DNA from: Dyadobacter sp.
Lineage (GTDB): Bacteria; Bacteroidota; Bacteroidia; Cytophagales; Spirosomataceae
DNA: 64,000 nt
Assembly (NCBI RefSeq): GCF_017744695.1
Contig: NZ_JAGIAS010000002.1
Location: 620,001-684,000 of the forward strand
Direction of reading: 5' to 3'
Part shown: piece by piece, positions 59,454 to 64,000 of the stretch
Layout: every line of letters begins with the position of its first letter
Numbering within the stretch: the stretch's first letter is position 1
Translations under genes and position numbers: made by a program
The notes under the pieces: model-generated
Seen by the model: only the letters and a program-made list of their open reading frames with translations
The model's database searches: none
Told to the model about the DNA's origin: nothing

Positions 59454-61586
59454 ATGACGCAGTTGAAAACACTTGCAGTATCCGCTATGACACTGCTTTC
59501 ATTTCACACCATCGCCCAAAAACGGTATACCGAAGCCCTTTCACCGGCCGAATCGGCGAAGACGTTCCAGCTGCGCGAAGCATTCAGCATCGAACCGTTC
59601 GTCACAGAGCCGGAAGTGCTGTCGCCTGTCGACCTGGTCTTCGATGCGTCGGGCAATGCGTTTGTGGTGGAAATGGGCGACTACCCTTACGATGCCCAGC
59701 CGGGGCATTTCAAAGGACGTATCCGGCTGCTGAAAGACACCAATAGTGATGGTAAGATCGACAAATCCTACGTTTTCGCCGAAGGCCTGCCCAGCGCTAC
59801 CAGCGTTTTGCCCTACAAAGACGGCCTGCTCGTCTGCGCCGCACCCGATATCCTGCTGCTGCGCGATACCAACGGCGACTTTAAGGCTGATGCCCGCGAG
59901 GTGTTGTTCACCGGCTTTTTTGCCAAAAATTCGGAAGCGCAAATCACGAGCATGCGGTATGGCGTCGACAACTGGATATACGCCAATAATAGCGGGCAAG
60001 CAGGAATGATCACCTCCCCGCTCCGGCCCGAGATGCCGCCATTGAATGTCGCGGGCGGTAATTTCAGGTTCAGGCTGGACAAGAAACTGTTCGAAGTCGA
60101 GTCGGGCAATGGGCAGTTCGGGTTGGCCATGGACGACTGGGGCCACCGTTTTTATACGCAAAACACATTGCACATCCAGCAGTCGCCGATCGCATGGCGC
60201 TACCTGCACCGGCACAATTACCTGCCATCATTCCGCAGCGACGTCAATATTTCCGACCATGAACTGGAAATGTTCCAGAAATCGGCCACGCCCTACTGGC
60301 GCCAGCAACGCTCCGACCGCCGGCAAGCGAAGTATGATTCGCTGAAAACCGGGTTTACCGAATATGCCCGCGACCATTTCACGGGCGCGTCGGGCGGTAC
60401 TTTCTACGGAGGCGACGGTTTTCCGCAGGAGTTTCGAAACAATGTGTTTACAGGCGAAGTAATGGGTAACCTCGTCCACCGCGACGTGATCACCACTTCC
60501 AATGGCTCGCCCGCATTCATTGCCAGCCGCGACGCCGCTGAAAAAGACCGTGAATTCCTTGCTTCTACCGACCCGTGGTTCCGCCCGGCCAATCTTGCTT
60601 CCGGCCCGGATGGTTACCTGTATATAGTGGATATGTACCGGCAGCACATCGAAACACCCGTTTCGATCCCCGAAGATCTCAAAAAGGATATGGATTTTGC
60701 TAATGGTGAGCAGTATGGCCGCATCTGGCGCATTTTCCCGAAACAGGGAGAAAAGCGGCCCGTTACCCTTCCCGACCTCCGTACCAAAACGCCCGCCGAA
60801 CTCGTAGCCCTGCTAGAACATCCTAACCAATGGTGGAGGCTGAATGCGCAACGGTTTTTGGTTGAAAAACAGGAAAAATCTGTCATTACCGCATTGCAGC
60901 AAATGGCCACCACACATGCTGACCCGAGGACACGCCTTCACGCGATTTATACACTGGAAGCGCTCGACGGACTGAATGAGGCGATTGTCAAAAAGGCGTT
61001 AAGCGACGCTCACCCGGGTGTTCGTGAACATGCTGTGATCCTCGCCGAAAAGTATCCGGCGTTTTTGCCCGAAATGATCCGGTTGATGGCAGATCCCGCA
61101 CCGCAGGTGGCTTATCAGGCCGCATTGAGCACGGGGCAATTCAGTGGTAAAGAGGTGCTGGGCGCGTTGGCTGGCGTAGCGGAAAAACAATCAGAGAATG
61201 CATCGTGGCGGTTGGCAGTACTCAGTTCCGAAAGCGGCTCATCGCCCGAAATGGCGCAGTTACTGGCAAGCCGGGGCAATTTTTTCGATGCAGTTGCACC
61301 AGGGAAACTCAAACTGGTGGAAGACTTTGGCTACATAGCCGGCGCACGAAACGGCAAAGGCGATATTGCTTCACTTCTGGAATTGCTGAACTCCGCTGCC
61401 GCCTCCACCGATCCGCAATGGGCAGTGGCCGCGATGACGGGACTTTCGAAGGGTATTAAAAAATCAACCAACAAAAAGGAAGCGGAAAAGCAGGTTTCTA
61501 AACATTTGCAAAAACTGGAAAACCACAGCTCCGATGCCGTCCGCAAGCAAGCCTCAGAGCTCAAAAAAGCACTGAACATCAATTAA
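59454..61586 (+). CDS. PVC-type membrane-bound dehydrogenase-domain protein with HEAT-like repeats
   Basis: 710 residues with a signal peptide (MTLLSFHTIAQK). The first 420 residues form a propeller domain: LSPVDLVFDASGNAFVVEMG, GRIRLLKDTNSDGKIDKSYV, ILLLRDTNGDFKADAREVLF and GPDGYLYIVDMYRQHIETPV. This is the pattern of the 'putative membrane-bound dehydrogenase' domain first noted in Planctomycetes and often found in Bacteroidota. The C-terminal part is HEAT-like: ALLEHPNQWWRLNAQRFLVE, ALSDAHPGVREHAVILAEKY and LMADPAPQVAYQAALSTGQF. Many relatives carry a cytochrome c domain at the C-terminus; none is present, so the partner HiPIP downstream may do the electron transfer. Substrate unknown. Confidence 0.88.
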   Translation: MTQLKTLAVSAMTLLSFHTIAQKRYTEALSPAESAKTFQLREAFSIEPFVTEPEVLSPVDLVFDASGNAFVVEMGDYPYDAQPGHFKGRIRLLKDTNSDGKIDKSYVFAEGLPSATSVLPYKDGLLVCAAPDILLLRDTNGDFKADAREVLFTGFFAKNSEAQITSMRYGVDNWIYANNSGQAGMITSPLRPEMPPLNVAGGNFRFRLDKKLFEVESGNGQFGLAMDDWGHRFYTQNTLHIQQSPIAWRYLHRHNYLPSFRSDVNISDHELEMFQKSATPYWRQQRSDRRQAKYDSLKTGFTEYARDHFTGASGGTFYGGDGFPQEFRNNVFTGEVMGNLVHRDVITTSNGSPAFIASRDAAEKDREFLASTDPWFRPANLASGPDGYLYIVDMYRQHIETPVSIPEDLKKDMDFANGEQYGRIWRIFPKQGEKRPVTLPDLRTKTPAELVALLEHPNQWWRLNAQRFLVEKQEKSVITALQQMATTHADPRTRLHAIYTLEALDGLNEAIVKKALSDAHPGVREHAVILAEKYPAFLPEMIRLMADPAPQVAYQAALSTGQFSGKEVLGALAGVAEKQSENASWRLAVLSSESGSSPEMAQLLASRGNFFDAVAPGKLKLVEDFGYIAGARNGKGDIASLLELLNSAAASTDPQWAVAAMTGLSKGIKKSTNKKEAEKQVSKHLQKLENHSSDAVRKQASELKKALNIN

Positions 61587-61620
61587 GGACACCTGTTCCC
61601 AACCCATTCACCAGAACGAT

Positions 61621-61971
61621 ATGAACCCACTTGCCAACCGCAGAATTTTCCTTCGCCAATGCCTTGCCTGGGGCGCCGCCGGTAGCACAACATGGCTCCT
61701 GGCCTGCGCCGGTGCTAAAAAGCAGCCCGTCGCCAAAGCCGTTACCCCCGTGGCCGACCCATGCGGTGACCTCACGGGCGTGGACCCTACCGACGTGCAA
61801 AAGCGCAAATCTTTGGGCTATACCAACAAATCGCCCCTGCCCGACAGCCAATGCGATAACTGTAAATTGTGGGTTCCGGCGAAGGAAGGTAAAGAATGCG
61901 GAGGCTGCCTGCTTTTTACAGGGCCGGTAAATCCCGAAGGACATTGCACTTACTGGGCCCCACAAGTTTAA
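61621..61971 (+). CDS. High-potential iron-sulfur (HiPIP)-like protein, exported
   Basis: 116 residues. The N-terminus looks like a Tat or lipoprotein signal (NRRIFLRQCLAWGAAGSTT) with a possible lipobox LLACAG. The C-terminal half has cysteines at 78, 81, 96 and 108 (QCDNCKLWVP, GGCLLFTGPVNPEGHCTYWA). The C-x2-C-x14-C-x11-C spacing fits the single [4Fe-4S] cluster of HiPIP proteins, which carry electrons in the periplasm. Extra cysteines at 48 and 93 may be structural. It lies 34 bp after the dehydrogenase-type gene and 12 bp before the amidohydrolase gene. Confidence 0.88.
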   Translation: MNPLANRRIFLRQCLAWGAAGSTTWLLACAGAKKQPVAKAVTPVADPCGDLTGVDPTDVQKRKSLGYTNKSPLPDSQCDNCKLWVPAKEGKECGGCLLFTGPVNPEGHCTYWAPQV

Positions 61972-61983
61972 ATTACCTGACAC

Positions 61984-63723
61984 ATGCCGCAACAGCCATT
62001 TAATCGCCGTGATTTCCTGAAAACCAATGCCATTTTGGGGGTTGGAGCATCGGTTTTGCCCAGGTTTGTTACCGAAGGGCGGGAAGTCGTCAAGGATGGG
62101 CTGCTGTATTTTGACGGTTTTACCCGCATTGGGCCGCGGAAGTACAAGCATCCGGCAGAAAAATGGAGGCTGGACGATCTCTTGAACGACATGGATCAAT
62201 GCTCGATCTCCGCAGCGCTCGTGGCTTACACGCAGTCGGTCAACTATGACCTGATGTATTCCAACCTGGAACTGAATCGGATGCTTAAACCGTATCCGCA
62301 CCTGTTCCCGGTCTGGAATGCGATGCCGCACCAGACGGGCGAGTTCCCCGAGCCGGGGCAACTCGGTAAACTGATGTCGGAACATGACGTGAGGGCAGTA
62401 ACTATTCATCCAAAAACCAATGCGTGGGACTGGAAAGCGCGGCACTGCACACCGTTGTTTGCGCATTTGAGTAAAACAAAAACACTGACCATCACCACCG
62501 CCAGCGAGCTGGGGGCATGGGAGGACGTGGAGGAATTTCTGAATCGCCACCCTTATCTGCCGCTCCTGCTCACCGGCGGCGTCTGGAACGAGCAGCGGTA
62601 TGTGCTACCGCTCGTGCAGCAATACAAGAACCTGCATATCAGTTTCGACAATTTCCAGATCAACGAAGGCCTTGAATACCTGCACCGCACAGGCTGCACC
62701 GATCAGCTGATTTTTGCCTCAAACAGTCCTGCAATGTCGGCCGGCGCCCACCGGACTTACATTGACTATGCAGCCATTCCCGATGCGGACCGTGCTAAAA
62801 TCGCCGGCGGCAACCTGCTGCGGCTGTTGAAAGTCACGTCGAAACCTGCACTACGCAAAAACAAAAACGAGGATATCCTCATGCAGGCGGTACGCGCGGG
62901 CTCGCCCCTGCCCGTACCCGTGATAGACATGCACATGCATATGCTGCACGAAGGGCTCAATAGCGGCGGCTGGACGTACCGTATGGAGAATGGCGGACCC
63001 AAAGGGATATTTGCCGTGGCAAAGCGGCTGGGGTACCAGGGTGGCGGCATTATGAGCTGGAATGGCGTGGTAAGCCAGAATGCGATTGCGGGGAATCCGT
63101 GTACCGCCGAAGCGCTGGACGTCGCGCCCAAGGGTTACTGGGGCCTCGCTACTTTTGATCCTAGCCATTACAGCCAGGAGGAATTGCGCAAAATGATCAC
63201 AGAGGTGTATGCCGACAAGCGGTTCATAGGCATGAAACCCTATCAGTTTTATGGCTTCGAATACCACGATCCGGTGTACGATGTGTGGTGGGAATATGGT
63301 AATCAAAATCAATTTTACGGTTTGATCCACAATTCCCGCTCCGATTTACTGGAAGTAGAAACGCTTGCGAGGAAATACCCCGACGTCCGCTGGGTGATCG
63401 CACATGCGGGTGGCAGCTACAAAATGGCCGACATGGCGATTGCTGCTATGAAAAAGTACCCGAATGTGTTTGCCGAAATCACCCTGACGCCCGTTCCGCT
63501 CGGAGTGATCGAGTACCTTGTGGTAGGCGCGGGAGAAAACCGCATTCTGTATGGCTCAGATTTGCCGATGCGTGATCCGCGCCAGCAGCTCGGGTGGCTG
63601 GTATTCTCGACATTACCACTGGAAATCAAAAAGAAAATACTGGCTGAAAATGCCATGCAGGTCATCAAACCGTGCCTCGACAGGCTACCGGAACATAACC
63701 GGCCTTCGCAAGTATCCAAATAA
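61984..63723 (+). CDS. Tandem amidohydrolase protein with degenerate first domain
   Basis: 579 residues with a twin-arginine signal (FNRRDFLKTNAILGVGASV). The second half (about residues 310-575) is an amidohydrolase_2 TIM barrel with a full metal set: VIDMHMHMLHEG (D315, H317, H319), VIAHAGGSYKMADMAIAAMK (H474) and ILYGSDLPMRDPRQQLGW (D526). The first half (about 40-290) has the same barrel layout (LLNDMDQCSISAALVAYTQS, VWNAMPHQTGEFPEPGQLGK, LIFASNSPAMSAG) but FDGFTR replaces the HxH site and ASNSP replaces GSDLP, so it has lost its metal ligands. It probably hydrolyses or decarboxylates a carboxylated ring or lactone; the first domain may have a structural or regulatory role. Confidence 0.88.
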   Translation: MPQQPFNRRDFLKTNAILGVGASVLPRFVTEGREVVKDGLLYFDGFTRIGPRKYKHPAEKWRLDDLLNDMDQCSISAALVAYTQSVNYDLMYSNLELNRMLKPYPHLFPVWNAMPHQTGEFPEPGQLGKLMSEHDVRAVTIHPKTNAWDWKARHCTPLFAHLSKTKTLTITTASELGAWEDVEEFLNRHPYLPLLLTGGVWNEQRYVLPLVQQYKNLHISFDNFQINEGLEYLHRTGCTDQLIFASNSPAMSAGAHRTYIDYAAIPDADRAKIAGGNLLRLLKVTSKPALRKNKNEDILMQAVRAGSPLPVPVIDMHMHMLHEGLNSGGWTYRMENGGPKGIFAVAKRLGYQGGGIMSWNGVVSQNAIAGNPCTAEALDVAPKGYWGLATFDPSHYSQEELRKMITEVYADKRFIGMKPYQFYGFEYHDPVYDVWWEYGNQNQFYGLIHNSRSDLLEVETLARKYPDVRWVIAHAGGSYKMADMAIAAMKKYPNVFAEITLTPVPLGVIEYLVVGAGENRILYGSDLPMRDPRQQLGWLVFSTLPLEIKKKILAENAMQVIKPCLDRLPEHNRPSQVSK

Positions 63724-63732
63724 AACCAAACC

Positions 63733-64000
63733 ATGTGCAATACGAGTCATTTATCAAGAAGGGAGTTTCTGGCCGGTGCCGGGCTGCTACTGCTTGGCCA
63801 CGCTATGGGTACGCAAGCCGGAGCAGCCGTTGAGGAACCTATTATCGATATTCATCAGCATGTGCATTACGCCGCGCGACCGGACGACGTGCTCGTCGCG
63901 CACCAGCGCGCGATGGGCATTACGCATACAATCCTGCTACCCGCGGGCACGCCCGCGTTCGGGACTTCCACGCATCAGGGAAAAACCAATGGCTTGCAAG
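63733..64000 (+). CDS. Amidohydrolase family protein, 5' part only
   Basis: An open frame starts at ATG 63733 and runs off the right edge after 89 codons. It has a twin-arginine signal (SHLSRREFLAGAGLLLLGHA) and then EEPIIDIHQHVHYAARPDDV, the N-terminal HxH metal site of amidohydrolase_2 proteins, followed by AHQRAMGITHTILLPAGTPA. It begins 9 bp after the tandem amidohydrolase stop, so it belongs to the same operon and may act on the same compound. Here the metal motif is complete, unlike the degenerate half of its neighbour. Confidence 0.88.
   Translation, partial: MCNTSHLSRREFLAGAGLLLLGHAMGTQAGAAVEEPIIDIHQHVHYAARPDDVLVAHQRAMGITHTILLPAGTPAFGTSTHQGKTNGLQ

Overview
The window looks like chromosome of a Bacteroidota bacterium of the order Cytophagales, and Dyadobacter or a relative in the Spirosomataceae is my best guess. 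The signs are three SusC/SusD outer-membrane uptake pairs, two sigma/FecR cassettes placed upstream of SusC genes that carry an STN domain, a type IX secretion C-terminal sorting tail, several promoters of the Bacteroidota form (TTTG near -33, TAnnTTTG near -7), and fairly GC-rich coding sequence. The genus is an inference. I saw no tRNA, rRNA, CRISPR array, prophage or transposase.

Layout. (1) Positions 1-9.5 kb, minus strand: ECF sigma factor, FecR anti-sigma factor, SusC with STN domain, SusD, and a PQQ/cytochrome c dehydrogenase cut by the left edge. (2) 9.6-10.0 kb: five tandem 67-bp hairpin repeats closed by an inverted part-copy. (3) 10.0-14.0 kb: a phosphodiesterase/alkaline phosphatase fusion, a beta-propeller-like protein and an endonuclease/exonuclease/phosphatase protein. 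(4) 14.3-17.6 kb: a more AT-rich pair, a repeat-rich surface protein and a subtilase-like protein with a type IX tail. (5) 17.6-28.3 kb: mixed single genes and small operons: NmrA-type reductase with AraC regulator, Na+/H+ antiporter, two SGNH proteins (one without its serine), DUF2167 with rhomboid protease, esterase, lipoprotein with LytTR regulator, Crp/Fnr regulator. (6) 28.4-33.9 kb: RND efflux adaptor, pump and TolC channel behind an FNR/CRP-type site. (7) 34-42.4 kb: a SusC/SusD pair without local regulator, ApbE and a Gfo/Idh/MocA oxidoreductase. (8) 42.6-46.2 kb: a second sigma/membrane-protein pair and two lipoproteins. (9) 46.4-59.2 kb: a second regulated uptake locus, with heparinase II/III-type lyase, sigma factor, FecR, STN-SusC, SusD-like_2, purple-acid-type phosphatase and a glycosidase-like propeller. 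(10) 59.4-64 kb, plus strand: PVC-type dehydrogenase-domain protein, HiPIP-like iron-sulfur protein and two amidohydrolase genes, the last cut by the right edge.

How it fits together. Loci 1 and 9 are built as trans-envelope signalling uptake systems: the STN domain of SusC should signal substrate binding through FecR to the sigma factor. In both, the gap between fecR and susC holds an intrinsic terminator pointing the wrong way for the operon. At locus 1 it is preceded by a near-ideal plus-strand promoter (TTTG-N19-TAGTTTTG) starting over the susC start codon. This predicts a short RNA of about 85 nt antisense to the susC leader, similar in arrangement to the DonS-type antisense RNAs of Bacteroides. 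It is the strongest candidate here for an undescribed regulatory element. Other points of interest are the capped 67-bp array, 10-bp TGAC repeats in front of two start codons, operator-like repeats spaced 10-11 or 52 bp apart, and three proteins with altered catalytic residues (SGNH Ser to Ala, subtilase Asp to Glu, and a tandem amidohydrolase with a degenerate first half).
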